Positions 1-8,610 of a stretch of DNA of 64,000 bases are shown in pieces. The translations under genes and the position numbers were made by a program. The stretch is taken from contig NZ_CP075185.1 of NCBI RefSeq assembly GCF_020510685.1, positions 806,001-870,000 on the forward strand, written 5' to 3'. The DNA is from Dechloromonas denitrificans (GTDB lineage Bacteria > Pseudomonadota > Gammaproteobacteria > Burkholderiales > Rhodocyclaceae). Each line of letters starts with the position of its first letter. Position 1 is the first letter of the stretch. Below the pieces are notes generated by a model, which worked only from the letters and a program-made list of their open reading frames with translations, was not told where the DNA came from and searched no databases.

Positions 1-262
1 CGGCCGGGTGAACGAAATAGGCCGGGGTGCCGGTGCTGGCCATGGTCGCCGCAATCTTGCGGGCGATGTGGCCGGATTTGCCCATGCCGCTGACGATCAG
101 GCGGCCATGGCTGTTGATGATCAGTTCGACGGCCTTGGCGAAATCGCCGTCAAGACGGTCGATCAGGGCAGCGACCGCGGCGGCCTCGATGCTCAGGGTC
201 TGGCGACCCAGTTCCAGAGCGCGTTCCGGCGAAAAACGAAGGGCGGGTGGGCTTGGGTTCAT
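1..262 (-). CDS. kdsD: Arabinose-5-phosphate isomerase, N-terminal part (runs off the left edge)
   Basis: KdsD/KpsF converts ribulose 5-phosphate to arabinose 5-phosphate in the cytoplasm, the first step towards KDO for lipopolysaccharide. Translation from the ATG at 262 begins MNPSPPALRFSPERALELGR and continues into the sugar-isomerase (SIS) signature GRLIVSGMGKSGHIARKIAA at about residues 50-70, followed by STGTPAYFVHPA. Only about 87 codons lie in the window. The gene diverges from the cation antiporter gene, with about 50 bp between the starts. The KdsD assignment rests on the SIS motif and N-terminal pattern. The CBS domains expected downstream are outside the window, so GutQ-type paralogues cannot be excluded. 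Confidence 0.88.
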   Translation of the reverse strand, partial: MNPSPPALRFSPERALELGRQTLSIEAAAVAALIDRLDGDFAKAVELIINSHGRLIVSGMGKSGHIARKIAATMASTGTPAYFVHPA

Positions 263-314
263 GGGCGGGCAACGGTTATGATGGTCGAAGTATACCCGAA
301 TCGCGAAAGTCCCC

Positions 315-2267
315 TTGAGCACACTGTCTCTCGTCCTCCTGCTGCTTGGTGCCTCGGTTTTGGCCGTGGTCATCTTCCGCCGCTTCAACCTGCCGCCGGT
401 ACTCGGCTACCTGTTTGTCGGCAGCATCATCGGCCCGCATGCACTGAATTTGATGAACGACATGTACCGGGCCGAGTATCTCGCGGAGTTCGGCGTGGTT
501 TTCCTGATGTTCTCGATCGGCCTCGAGTTCTCGTTGCCCAAACTCTATGCGATGAAGCGCATCGTTTTCGGCCTGGGTCTGCTGCAGGTCGTCATCACGA
601 TGCTGTTGACCGCGTTGCTGGTCATCGGGCTGGGTATCGGCTGGCAACTGGGCATCGCCCTCGGCGGTGTTTTTGCGATGTCGTCGACAGCGGTGCTGAC
701 CAAGCTGCTGGCCGAGCGGATGCAGCTCAATTCGGCGCATGGCCGCGAAATCATGGGCGTGCTGCTGTTCCAGGATCTGGCGGTGGTGCCGATGCTGGTG
801 ATCATTCCCTCGTTGACCCAGCCGCCCGAAAAACTGGCGGTGTTGCTGGCGATTGCCTTGCTCAAGGCGATTGTCGTTCTGGCGGTGATTCTGGTCTTTG
901 GCCAGCGCCTGATGCGCAAGTGGTTCCACTTCGTCGCCCGGGCCAAGTCTTCCGAGGTGTTCGTCCTCAACGTGCTGCTGATCACGCTCAGTCTGGCCAC
1001 TCTGACCGAACTGGCCGGTTTGTCGCTGGCGCTCGGCGCCTTCGTCGCCGGCATGTTGATTTCGGAAACCGAATTCCGCATGCAGGTGGAGGATGACATC
1101 AAGCCGTTCCGCGACGTGTTGATGGGGCTGTTTTTCGTGACCATCGGGGTGAAACTCGATCTGCACATCCTGGTCGGCTTGTGGTGGCAGGTGCTCCTGG
1201 TTTTGGTCGCTCTGCTGACCTTCAAAAGCCTGATCGTCGGGTTGCTCTCCTGGCGTCTGGGGGCGACGCCGGGGAATGCCATGCGCTCGGCCCTCTGGCT
1301 ATGTGCCGGCGGTGAATTCGGTTTCGTGCTGCTCGGCGAAATCGCCCACATGCCGAAAGCCATTGAGCAAATCGCGCTGACGGCGCTGGTGCTTTCGATG
1401 TTGATCGCCCCCTTCATCGTGCAATACAGCGAGAAGCTGGTGATGCGTTTTGTCGCCAACGAATGGCTGATGCGCTCGATGCAGCTGACGCAGATCGCCG
1501 CCCAGTCGATGGGGACCGAAAAGCACGCAATCCTCTGCGGCTTCGGGCGAAACGGTCAGTATCTGGCCCGCTTTCTCAGTCAGGAAGGGGTTGGCTACAT
1601 CGCCATGGATCTCGACCCGGATCGGGTCCGCGAAGCGGCGGCCGGTGGCGAGAGCGTCGTTTTTGGCGACGCCGGACGCAAGGAAGTCCTGATCGCCGCC
1701 GGGTTGATGCGGGCCAGTGTGGTCATTGTCACGATGAGCGATACGTCGCTCGCCGAGCGGGTGCTGCACCACGTCCAGGAATTGCGCCCGGATCTGCCGG
1801 TGGTGGTGCGGACTTCCGATGAGCGCGACATGGCCCGTCTGTCCAAAGCCGGCGCGGCGGAGGTCGTGCCGGAAATGCTCGAAGCCAGCCTGATGCTGGC
1901 TTCACATGCGCTGGTCCTGGTTGGCGTGCCGATCAATCGGGTTTTGAAGCGCATCCGGCAAATCCGTTCGCAACGTTACCGTCTCCTTCGCGGTTTCTAT
2001 CGTGGCCAGACCGACCGCGAAGAAGATGAGGATCACCAGCCGCGCCTACATTCGGTCTGGCTCGCCCCGGGTGCGGCAGCCATTGGTCAGACGCTGGCTG
2101 TGCTCAATCTGGAGGGGCTGGGCTGCGAAGTCAGCGCCATCCGCCGGCGCGGCATCCGCGCTATCGAACCGGCGCCGGAAACGGTTCTTGAATCAAGCGA
2201 CGTGGTCGTCGTGCTGGGTGATCCGGGATCTGTGGCGGCAGCTGAACAACGGCTGCTGCAGAAATGA
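315..2267 (+). CDS. KefB/KefC-type monovalent cation:proton antiporter (CPA2) with TrkA domains
   Basis: This inner-membrane cation/proton antiporter has 650 residues. Residues 1-380 form about twelve hydrophobic helices with the CPA2 pattern, including PPVLGYLFVGSIIGPHAL near the N-terminus and IGLEFSLPKL. A Rossmann TrkA-N domain follows at about 400-520 (HAILCGFGRNGQYLARFL binds nucleotide). A TrkA-C domain occupies about 565-650. Family members exchange K+ or Na+ for H+, and some are gated by glutathione adducts; which ion this one moves cannot be read from sequence. The start is a TTG at 315, chosen because it gives MSTLSLVLLLLGASVLAVVIF directly at helix 1. It is divergent from kdsD. 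Confidence 0.9.
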   Translation: MSTLSLVLLLLGASVLAVVIFRRFNLPPVLGYLFVGSIIGPHALNLMNDMYRAEYLAEFGVVFLMFSIGLEFSLPKLYAMKRIVFGLGLLQVVITMLLTALLVIGLGIGWQLGIALGGVFAMSSTAVLTKLLAERMQLNSAHGREIMGVLLFQDLAVVPMLVIIPSLTQPPEKLAVLLAIALLKAIVVLAVILVFGQRLMRKWFHFVARAKSSEVFVLNVLLITLSLATLTELAGLSLALGAFVAGMLISETEFRMQVEDDIKPFRDVLMGLFFVTIGVKLDLHILVGLWWQVLLVLVALLTFKSLIVGLLSWRLGATPGNAMRSALWLCAGGEFGFVLLGEIAHMPKAIEQIALTALVLSMLIAPFIVQYSEKLVMRFVANEWLMRSMQLTQIAAQSMGTEKHAILCGFGRNGQYLARFLSQEGVGYIAMDLDPDRVREAAAGGESVVFGDAGRKEVLIAAGLMRASVVIVTMSDTSLAERVLHHVQELRPDLPVVVRTSDERDMARLSKAGAAEVVPEMLEASLMLASHALVLVGVPINRVLKRIRQIRSQRYRLLRGFYRGQTDREEDEDHQPRLHSVWLAPGAAAIGQTLAVLNLEGLGCEVSAIRRRGIRAIEPAPETVLESSDVVVVLGDPGSVAAAEQRLLQK

Positions 2268-2268
2268 A

Positions 2269-2290
2269 AAAGCCCGCCGAGGCGGGCTTG
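2269..2290. terminator. Intrinsic terminator between convergent genes
   Basis: AAGCCCGCC-GA-GGCGGGCTT forms a 9-bp GC-rich stem with a very short loop. Read on the minus strand it is followed by TTTTTCATTT, so it best serves the pilin gene that ends at 2311. The plus-strand side has only a weak T run and may still serve the antiporter. Confidence 0.75.
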
Positions 2291-2310
2291 GTCAAACTTT
2301 GTAGTGGTGT

Positions 2311-2985
2311 TCAGGAGGCAAAGCAGACTGTGAAAAGCTGGCTGTCTTGCGCAGTCCCTGCGACGATGTTCTGAAATGCGGCAGCCTGCGGTTGGCGATC
2401 GGTGATTGTACGCACAGAGCCGGTCTGAGTATTGCCGTCGTCGATCATTATGTCGAGTTGTCGCGCGTAGCGCCCCTGGATGCCGGAGGAACAGATGAAG
2501 AAGCTGCCCGTCCAATTCGCGTTGAGGGGATCGCCCGTGATGCCGATGTCGCCACCTTCGGCATTTCTCGGGATGTAGTCGGCTGCTCCGACGATGGGGG
2601 TTCCTGTCGCGAGGTTCGCCATTCTGACGTGTTGCCAGAACATGTAGGATTCGTCGTTTTGGGCGGCACCTATCCAATTGCCGTTTATCCGACCATCTCC
2701 AAGTCCTGCCGGGGGGACTGCCGGGGTGCATGCCGCAACGCGAGCACAAGCAGCGTTGGCGCCAAGATGATCTGTTGCCGCGCGATCGTCGCCAGGTAGG
2801 GCGCGATATTTATCTTGATAGGCGTAGACAAATGCAGAAATGCTATTGAAATCGTTCGCCAGATTCTTGACTTTTGCGCTATTTATTAGCTCTTGCCCCT
2901 TCAGTACTCCGCCCAGCAACAGGCCGATAATGACCAGCACAATGGCGATTTCGACGAGGGTGAAGCCTTTTTGATGGCTTTTCAT
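2311..2985 (-). CDS. Type IV pilin-like protein with prepilin signal
   Basis: The 224-residue protein starts MKSHQKG|FTLVEIAIVLV, a classic prepilin peptidase site: a short basic leader, cleavage after Gly, and Glu at mature position 5. About 20 hydrophobic residues follow and form the fibre core helix. Several cysteines (ACARVAAC, FFICSSG, VCFAS at the C-terminus) could form disulfides, as in pilins. A much longer open frame exists, but the ATG at 2985 has a good ribosome site (GCGGAG, 6-8 nt upstream) and sits right at the leader. It is transcribed alone, from a sigma-54-type promoter, and ends before a strong terminator. It may be the main fibre subunit of the MSHA-like system encoded at 6.2-19.6 kb; that role is inferred. 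Confidence 0.88.
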   Translation of the reverse strand: MKSHQKGFTLVEIAIVLVIIGLLLGGVLKGQELINSAKVKNLANDFNSISAFVYAYQDKYRALPGDDRAATDHLGANAACARVAACTPAVPPAGLGDGRINGNWIGAAQNDESYMFWQHVRMANLATGTPIVGAADYIPRNAEGGDIGITGDPLNANWTGSFFICSSGIQGRYARQLDIMIDDGNTQTGSVRTITDRQPQAAAFQNIVAGTAQDSQLFTVCFAS

Positions 2986-3020
2986 GGCATGCTCCGCTTG
3001 TATTTTCTTAAGTTTGTATA

Positions 3021-3036
3021 TGCAAATACCGTGCCC
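3021..3036 (-). promoter_or_regulatory. Sigma-54 (RpoN) promoter of the pilin gene
   Basis: On the minus strand the sequence is GGGCACGgtatTTGCA, matching the RpoN consensus TGGCACG-N4-TTGCW at all but the first base. The invariant -24 GG and -12 GC dinucleotides are at the right spacing. The predicted start of transcription is near 3010, giving a leader of about 25 nt that contains the pilin ribosome site. RpoN promoters need an enhancer-binding activator, and one is encoded at 18172-19602. Confidence 0.8.
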
Positions 3037-3043
3037 GTAGGGT

Positions 3044-3058
3044 TGGGTGCAAATTTGC
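3044..3058 (+). promoter_or_regulatory. Possible second sigma-54-like promoter, facing the kinase gene
   Basis: TGGGTGCaaatTTGC on the plus strand keeps the -24 GG and -12 GC elements with exact spacing but departs from CAC in the -24 box. It would start transcription near 3070, upstream of the kinase ATG at 3116. It is back to back with the stronger pilin promoter. It is weaker evidence than that site. Confidence 0.35.
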
Positions 3059-3115
3059 CGGCTTCTGCCTCGATTTAGTGAAAAAGTGTCGAAAAATGGA
3101 CATTCTGTTTCAGAA

Positions 3116-4792
3116 ATGAACGCCGGGACAAAGCTTTCGCGGCGTCTTGCCAACTGGTCGCATTTGCTGCTGGCCGGCCATTTACTCATGTTGCATGCGC
3201 TGGCATTTGGCGGCTGGCAGATTCCTGCTGTGCGCTTGCTGTGGGTGGCGGCGCTCGGTCTGTTCCTGATCTGGCAGCCCTTCGTCGCCGGTGAGCGCCG
3301 GATCAGTGCCCGTCAGGGGGCTGTGCTGTTTGCCGCGGTACTGGTTTCAACCTGGTTCATCGGGCCATGGCTGCTGTTGATCTGGTGTGGCGCACTGGCG
3401 GCGGCGATTGGCGGGCGCGTGTTGTGGACCGAGCGGCGGGGCGAACGGGCGGGCTATCTGCTGGCCTTCGGCTATCTGGTTGGGGTCACGGTGTTCGGGG
3501 TGGTGCCGGAAGTCTCGTCGGCGGTCGCTCTCGACCCCTTGCCGCGCAACGTTATTGCCTATTACATGCCGTTCATTCTGCCCTTGCTCCTCGTCTTTCC
3601 GGCCCGGGCGCCGCAGCGGCGGGCCGGCGATGCCTTCGATCTGTTCTATGGCATTCTGGTTTTTCTGGTTCTTGCTGTTTTCGTGCTGGGCGCCCTGGCC
3701 TACATGCTGGTGGGCGGGGTCAGCTACGTCGAGTCGCTGTTCAAGACCTCATTGACCGTCGCCGCCGCCTTGCTGGTGGTGGCCTGGGCCTGGAATCCGC
3801 GAGCCGGCTTTTCCGGCATCGGCTCGGCGATGTCGCGCTACATGCTGTCGGTCGGCATGCCGCTCGAGCAGTGGCTGGTCCAGTTGTCCGAAGAAAGCGA
3901 ACGGCAAGTTGATCCGGCGAGTTTTCTCCGCGCCGTGATGCTGCGTTTGCAGGGCATGCCCTGGGTGCGTGGGGTTTCCTGGGCGGTCGGGGGCAAGCTT
4001 GGGCAGTCGGGGCAGCAGACGGCGCACCGGCACGTTTACCAGACGAATGACTTCGAGCTGGCGGTCTGTTTTCGCCTGGCCCCGTCGCCGTCAATGCGCT
4101 GGCATGTCGAATGGCTGCTGCGCCTGACCGCCGAGTTTTATCTGGTCAAGCGCCAGGCACATGACCTGCAGCGGATGAGCTATTTACAGGCCGTCTATGA
4201 AACCGGTGCCCGGGTGACGCACGACGTCAAGAATCTGCTGCAATCGATGCAGGGACTTTGCTATGCCGCCGCCCAGCCCGGTGATCCGGCGCAACTGGCC
4301 GGCTTGCTCGGCCGGCAGTTGCCGCAGATTACCGAACGACTGAAGGTGACCCTGGAAAAGCTGCAGTCGCCGCAGGCCGAGAGCGGCGAATGCGTGCCGG
4401 CGGCACTGTGGTGGAGTCAATTACAGGACCGTTATGCCGACGCCTCGATTGTCTGGCATGGGCAGTCGACAGCGGAGAGCATGGTGCCGCTCGGCTTGTT
4501 CGATAGTGTGGCGGAAAACCTGTTGCAGAATGCCCTGGCGAAGCGACAGCGCCAGGCGGGCCTGGGTATCACCGTCGATTTTGCCGATTCGGTCCTGACG
4601 GTGGTCGATGACGGCAGTCCGATTGCTCCGGATGTTGTTGGCCGTCTGTTGCGGGAACCGGTCAGTTCGCACGATGGCTTGGGAATCGGGCTCTATCACG
4701 CCGCTCGCCAGGCCGAAGCGGCGGGATATTGTCTGGCTCTGCTTGAAAATCGTCCGGGGCGGGTGGCTTTTAGCCTGTCAGTTCGCCGCTGA
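3116..4792 (+). CDS. Membrane sensor histidine kinase
   Basis: This 558-residue protein has roughly eight hydrophobic segments in its first 230 residues, then a cytoplasmic region and a kinase core. The phospho-acceptor box is ARVTHDVKNLLQSM with His near 368. The ATPase domain shows an N box (VAENLLQNAL, about 465), G1 (VVDDGSPI) and G2 (GLGIGLYHAARQA, about 521). The H-D-V-K-N-L-L form of the H box resembles PrsK-type kinases. No receiver domain is present. It diverges from the pilin gene and overlaps the end of the cyclase gene by 23 bp. Its likely partner is the sigma-54 regulator at 18172-19602, the only response regulator in the window (inference). The ATG at 3116 was preferred over an upstream in-frame start without a ribosome site. 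Confidence 0.85.
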   Translation: MNAGTKLSRRLANWSHLLLAGHLLMLHALAFGGWQIPAVRLLWVAALGLFLIWQPFVAGERRISARQGAVLFAAVLVSTWFIGPWLLLIWCGALAAAIGGRVLWTERRGERAGYLLAFGYLVGVTVFGVVPEVSSAVALDPLPRNVIAYYMPFILPLLLVFPARAPQRRAGDAFDLFYGILVFLVLAVFVLGALAYMLVGGVSYVESLFKTSLTVAAALLVVAWAWNPRAGFSGIGSAMSRYMLSVGMPLEQWLVQLSEESERQVDPASFLRAVMLRLQGMPWVRGVSWAVGGKLGQSGQQTAHRHVYQTNDFELAVCFRLAPSPSMRWHVEWLLRLTAEFYLVKRQAHDLQRMSYLQAVYETGARVTHDVKNLLQSMQGLCYAAAQPGDPAQLAGLLGRQLPQITERLKVTLEKLQSPQAESGECVPAALWWSQLQDRYADASIVWHGQSTAESMVPLGLFDSVAENLLQNALAKRQRQAGLGITVDFADSVLTVVDDGSPIAPDVVGRLLREPVSSHDGLGIGLYHAARQAEAAGYCLALLENRPGRVAFSLSVRR

Positions 4793-6080
4793 GGGAAATT
4801 TCGGGCCGCCCCTTTTCGTTGCACGGGCCGATCAGGCGATAAACCACGGTGTCGCCCTTGCCTTTCAGGTAAAGCGTTTGCGGCGCCTCGAAGGTGAAGT
4901 GGTCAGCTAGTCGGCGACGCGTCGTTTCATCGACCTGGATCATGCCGGGTACGCCTTCGCTGGTGATCCGGCTGGCCAGATTGACAGTGTCGCCCCACAG
5001 GTCGTAGATGAATTTCTTCTTGCCCACTACGCCGGCGACGATCGGGCCGGTACCGATACCGATGCGCACGTCGAGATGCATGTCATTGATGGTGAAATCG
5101 CGGCGCAGCAAGTCGCGCATCGCGATGGCCAGTTCGGCGATGGATTTCGAGTAGTTGCTCAGTTCGTTGTTCAGGCCGCCGGCAACCATGTAGGCATCGC
5201 CTATGGTCTTGATCTTCTCGACGCCAAAGCGCTCGGCCAACTCGTCGAAGGCCGAGAAAATCCGGTTGAGCATGGCAAAAACCTGTTGCGGCGACAGGCC
5301 CTCGGCGATGCGGGTGAAATTGACGATATCGACAAACATCACCGTGACGTCGGCAAAGCCGTCGGCGATGGTTTGCTTATTGTGCTTGAGACGCTCGGCG
5401 ATGGGGCCGGGAAGGATGTTGAGCAACAGCCGCTCGGAGCGCTCCTGCTCTTCCTGCAACAAGTGGTGAGTGGCTTCCAGGCTGGCCTGTGCCTTGGCTT
5501 TCTCCTGGACGGCATAGCGCAGCAGCAGGTAGACGATGCTGGAAATGGCGGCGAAATTTAGAGCGAAAAAGAAGACGCTGGTCCGGATGGCGATCTTCGG
5601 CGCCGTCGACGCCACGCTGTCGGCCAGAAAATAGTCGAAAAAGCCGGACAGCGCGGTCAGGAAAATGTAGGCGATGAACCAGGCCAGGGATTCGCGCACG
5701 CCGAAAAAGAGCAGCGCGCCGATTGGCGCCAGCAAGCCCCACAGGCTGGTGCCGCTGGCTGTGATGAAATTGCCGATGCCCCATTGCACGGCAAAGGGCG
5801 CGAAGAGGAAGAGCGCCAGTTGTGAATAGCGGAAGAAGTCGAAATTGCCGGTATGAAAGAAAAGCAGCAGATTGCTGACGAGCAGCAGCTGGAAAATGAA
5901 TGGTGCCGTCGCCGAAAACTGTGGCCCCATCTGGCCATACAGGAACAGCCACACCATCGAACCGAGGCAGACCAGACCGGTGGCGAAGATCAGCAGCGAT
6001 TTCTTCAGCCGTGTTTCGGCATCGTCATCCGGATTGATGCCGGCGTTGCGTAGGGAGAATAGGAAAGGCTGCTGGTTCAC
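4770..6080 (-). CDS. Membrane-bound class III adenylate cyclase
   Basis: The protein has 436 residues: six hydrophobic segments (about 25-190), a short helical linker (ATHHLLQEEQERSERLLLNILP) and a C-terminal class III cyclase domain. Both metal-binding aspartates are present (VMFVDIVNFT and KTIGDAYMVAGG). The purine-selecting Lys (EKIKTIGD) and Asp (YDLWGDTVNLASRI) are those of adenylate rather than guanylate cyclases. The transition-state Asn and Arg of NLASR are also kept. The product should therefore be cAMP, made at the inner membrane. The start is a GTG at 6080. It lies between the pilin/kinase pair and the pilus operon, which suggests but does not prove a link to surface behaviour. Confidence 0.88.
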   Translation of the reverse strand: MNQQPFLFSLRNAGINPDDDAETRLKKSLLIFATGLVCLGSMVWLFLYGQMGPQFSATAPFIFQLLLVSNLLLFFHTGNFDFFRYSQLALFLFAPFAVQWGIGNFITASGTSLWGLLAPIGALLFFGVRESLAWFIAYIFLTALSGFFDYFLADSVASTAPKIAIRTSVFFFALNFAAISSIVYLLLRYAVQEKAKAQASLEATHHLLQEEQERSERLLLNILPGPIAERLKHNKQTIADGFADVTVMFVDIVNFTRIAEGLSPQQVFAMLNRIFSAFDELAERFGVEKIKTIGDAYMVAGGLNNELSNYSKSIAELAIAMRDLLRRDFTINDMHLDVRIGIGTGPIVAGVVGKKKFIYDLWGDTVNLASRITSEGVPGMIQVDETTRRRLADHFTFEAPQTLYLKGKGDTVVYRLIGPCNEKGRPEISLSGELTG

Positions 6081-6173
6081 GAGAATTCCGGGTAGCGCTC
6101 ATAACTTCGGCATAAACCAGTGTGGCAGTCGGGGCGGCCCAGGTCAATACGGCGAAACCCGGAGCCTGAGCGC

Positions 6174-6938
6174 CTAGGGCAGCCGTCCGGCCGCGATCAT
6201 CCGGTTGTAGAGAATGTTCGGTGAGAGCCAGATGACGAGATCGTCGAATTCGTTGGCACCGGCCGGGGTCGGGGTGTGGGAGACGAATAGCCGGTCGGCA
6301 TCGCCATTGGCTATCTCGTCGGCGCTTGTCGGCGCGGTCCCGCCGTTTCTTCCCCGCGAGAAAATAACGGCGACTGCGTTGTCAGCCAATGTGGTACCTG
6401 CTGCACAAGCGGCGTTAGCGCCTGTTGTGGCGCCTGTTGCGGTATTGCAGACATGCAGGTCGGGCGCAAGTTTCAAGGTAACATCGCTTCCGTTCCAGGC
6501 TGTTTTGGCCCCGTTGGCTGTTGTGAAGCACGCCGTGGGGCACAAGGGTGCAGCTTTATCTGTGGTCGTCGCGTAGCGAATTGGATTGCCCCAGCCGTCA
6601 AGGGCGTAGCCATTTTCGTTGGTCGGGGTCAGCCCCAGGGTTATGGCCGGCAGAAAGCCATTCCACGAGTTGTTACAGGCACCTCCACCCGTCGGCAACT
6701 CAACGCCTGTGCTCATCGGGGCGGCTGGGCAGGGCAGGCGGCCATTGGCGGCAGCGAAACCGAGCAGCGCGTCACGTGCTTCATTCAGGCGTCGCTGGGT
6801 TTCCGCTAATGCAATATTTTCCTGCTGGGCCATCAGGGACATCATCAGGCCGCCTGATAACAAAGCCATGATGACGAGCACGATCGCCAACTCGACAAGC
6901 GTGAAGCCGTTTGCTTTGGGCTGGGCGATGATGTTCAT
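6174..6938 (-). CDS. Pseudopilin/minor pilin, last gene of the MSHA-like operon
   Basis: This 254-residue protein has a prepilin leader MNIIAQPKANG|FTLVELAIVLV with Glu at mature position 5 and a hydrophobic helix. A helix rich in A/Q/R and a Cys-containing globular part follow (LPCPAAP, GGGACNNSW, CPTACFTT, HVCNTA, ANAACAAG). Proteins of this size and pattern are usually minor, fibre-initiating subunits (MshO/MshD or GspH-like); the exact member cannot be fixed. Its ATG overlaps the stop of the preceding gene (ATGA), which supports co-translation. Confidence 0.85.
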   Translation of the reverse strand: MNIIAQPKANGFTLVELAIVLVIMALLSGGLMMSLMAQQENIALAETQRRLNEARDALLGFAAANGRLPCPAAPMSTGVELPTGGGACNNSWNGFLPAITLGLTPTNENGYALDGWGNPIRYATTTDKAAPLCPTACFTTANGAKTAWNGSDVTLKLAPDLHVCNTATGATTGANAACAAGTTLADNAVAVIFSRGRNGGTAPTSADEIANGDADRLFVSHTPTPAGANEFDDLVIWLSPNILYNRMIAAGRLP

Positions 6939-8236
6939 TTGAATATCAGCAAGTCGTTGAAAGTCTGAGATATGGCGTTTCTTTCAAAGACCGCATCATA
7001 CGGTGTTGCATTTTCGCCTTCCAGATAATTGCCGATGATGGCCCGGTTGGCGCGATTCTGTCCGACAAGGGTCTGACGCCCTACGAATACCGCCACTTGC
7101 ACATTGCTGGTGGTACCGACCGTCAGGCAGGTGCCGCAGGCGGGAGTGCCAACCCCCGGTTTGTAGGCATCGGCGATGGCGTAGAAAACCTGTTCTCGCC
7201 AATTGTCTTTGTACCAGCTGCCGTTGATGGTGCAGTTTGTAACGCCTCCCCAAGTTGATAACATTTTCGTGTTGGTGCCGACTACCGGCTTGCACAAGGT
7301 GTCAGTCGTGCCGTTTCCGGCTGTGTTGCACATTAGATCGGGGATGCGTCCGAAAAGGGTGTTTGGCGAGTCGCTATAGTTGCCGGCAGCGGATGTGGTG
7401 ATATCCGCTGCCCAAGGGTAGCGCCCGAGATTGTTATAGGCGCCAATATTGTAGGCGGCATAGCTCGTCAGGCAGTTCATTACGGTCGATGCCACCTGCT
7501 TTTCAAGCAGCGGCATCAGGTCGTTGTAGGTAATGTAAAGCATGGTGTCATTGACCAGCATACGCCCCTGCGCATCGCGAATGGGACCGGCGACAAAGCC
7601 ATTAGTTGTGCCATCGACGAAGGCGGCGTTGTCTTCCATTGGCGTTTCGTCGAGATAGTTGGTCGGATTGTTTTCTCCGCCAATACTGCGATTCTGGAAC
7701 GCAGCACCGCTCAGTCGCTGAAGGGGAGGGCCGGGGGCGATGACGACAGCGATGACGTTCTTAATGACAGTGCCTCCGGCGTCGATCACCTGAATGGTGC
7801 CATTCGTGTCACTGTTCAAAGGAAAGTGCTGATATTTTTCCTTGAAGTTGCTGGAGACCGCATACCAAAGCCTCTCGCCGTTGGCATCTTTTAGATCCTC
7901 CAGGCCCAGGTCTTTCCAGGGTAGGCGGCCAAGACGATTGACCTGTCCGGTCGTTCCGTCGCTATTGCCACAGGAATTTTCCTTCTTGCCGTCATTGTCT
8001 TGGTCAGGGCAAGGAAGATCGCCTGGGCGGTTATCCGCTGCCGGATAGACTGAAACCGCATAGGCTATCAATGCCTCTTTTGCTTGTTGCAACGCAAGCT
8101 GGGTCTTTCTTTCCTGCTCAAGACGGCCGCGCGAACTATTCCATGCCGTAAGCGCCAATGTTATGGCGACGCCAAAGACCAGAAACAGCAATAGCAACAA
8201 TGCCATTCCGCGCTGGGAACGAGACGAGCTGCTCAT
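6935..8236 (-). CDS. Large PilX/GspK-like minor pilin
   Basis: The 433-residue protein begins MSSSSRSQRG|MALLLLLFLVFGVAITLAL. The Gly-Met-Ala-Leu-Leu form without Glu5 is typical of GspK/PilX-type tip subunits rather than major pilins. The rest is a large secreted domain with many Gly, Asn, Asp and Cys residues (DLPCPDQDNDGKKENSCG, CGTCLTVG), of unknown fold by eye. A DxDxDG-like stretch (DQDNDGKKEN) could bind calcium (inference). The start at 8236 was chosen for the leader; the upstream extension is the antisense-like read-through of the previous gene. It overlaps the next gene by 4 nt. Confidence 0.82.
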   Translation of the reverse strand: MSSSSRSQRGMALLLLLFLVFGVAITLALTAWNSSRGRLEQERKTQLALQQAKEALIAYAVSVYPAADNRPGDLPCPDQDNDGKKENSCGNSDGTTGQVNRLGRLPWKDLGLEDLKDANGERLWYAVSSNFKEKYQHFPLNSDTNGTIQVIDAGGTVIKNVIAVVIAPGPPLQRLSGAAFQNRSIGGENNPTNYLDETPMEDNAAFVDGTTNGFVAGPIRDAQGRMLVNDTMLYITYNDLMPLLEKQVASTVMNCLTSYAAYNIGAYNNLGRYPWAADITTSAAGNYSDSPNTLFGRIPDLMCNTAGNGTTDTLCKPVVGTNTKMLSTWGGVTNCTINGSWYKDNWREQVFYAIADAYKPGVGTPACGTCLTVGTTSNVQVAVFVGRQTLVGQNRANRAIIGNYLEGENATPYDAVFERNAISQTFNDLLIFK

Positions 8237-8238
8237 GG

Positions 8239-8610
8239 TTAGTGCTTGTTGGCGGCCGGCTTGACAATGATCCTGCCGCCGCCCAGTAGACTTTCTCGTT
8301 CCCCCGTTTCCGGATGAAAGGTATCGCCGACCGGTACCCGTGGCGCGGGAATGCTGTCGTCCCAGATGGCTTGGCCGTTGATCCAGCGCGTGGCGCGGCC
8401 GTTGCTGCGGCGGACTTCGCCGTTGATGGTCTGACTGGCTTCGCCTTCCGTGGTATTGGGGCTGAAGCCGGGGTTGAGCTGGCGCTGGCGGTCGAGTGCG
8501 GCGCGTTGTTGCGGCGTCAGAAACAGTCGGCCGAGCGGTTCCTGTTGCGCCCGGCACAGGGTTGGGGCGACAACCAGCAGCAACAGGAGCAGTGTGGGGC
8601 GGATGTTCAT
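8239..8610 (-). CDS. MshK-like small exported pilus biogenesis protein
   Basis: The protein has 123 residues. An N-terminal signal peptide (MNIRPTLLLLLLVVAPTLCRAQ) is followed by LFLTPQQRAALDRQRQL, a motif commonly seen in MshK and similar short periplasmic pilus proteins, and a C-terminal segment TINGEVRRSNGRATRWINGQ. No enzyme signature is visible. The start at 8610 overlaps the stop of the mshJ-like gene (ATGA). Its position after MshI and MshJ homologues is the main support for the name. Confidence 0.65.
   Translation of the reverse strand: MNIRPTLLLLLLVVAPTLCRAQQEPLGRLFLTPQQRAALDRQRQLNPGFSPNTTEGEASQTINGEVRRSNGRATRWINGQAIWDDSIPAPRVPVGDTFHPETGERESLLGGGRIIVKPAANKH

Noticed and set aside
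276..1166. 296-codon minus-strand frame opposite the antiporter gene
   Set aside because: Its composition is dominated by His, Gln, Asp and Arg, the pattern of a shadow of a hydrophobic membrane protein on the other strand.
2986..3189. 68-codon N-terminal extension of the pilin
   Set aside because: It would bury the prepilin leader and cross the sigma-54 promoter; the ATG at 2985 has a ribosome site.
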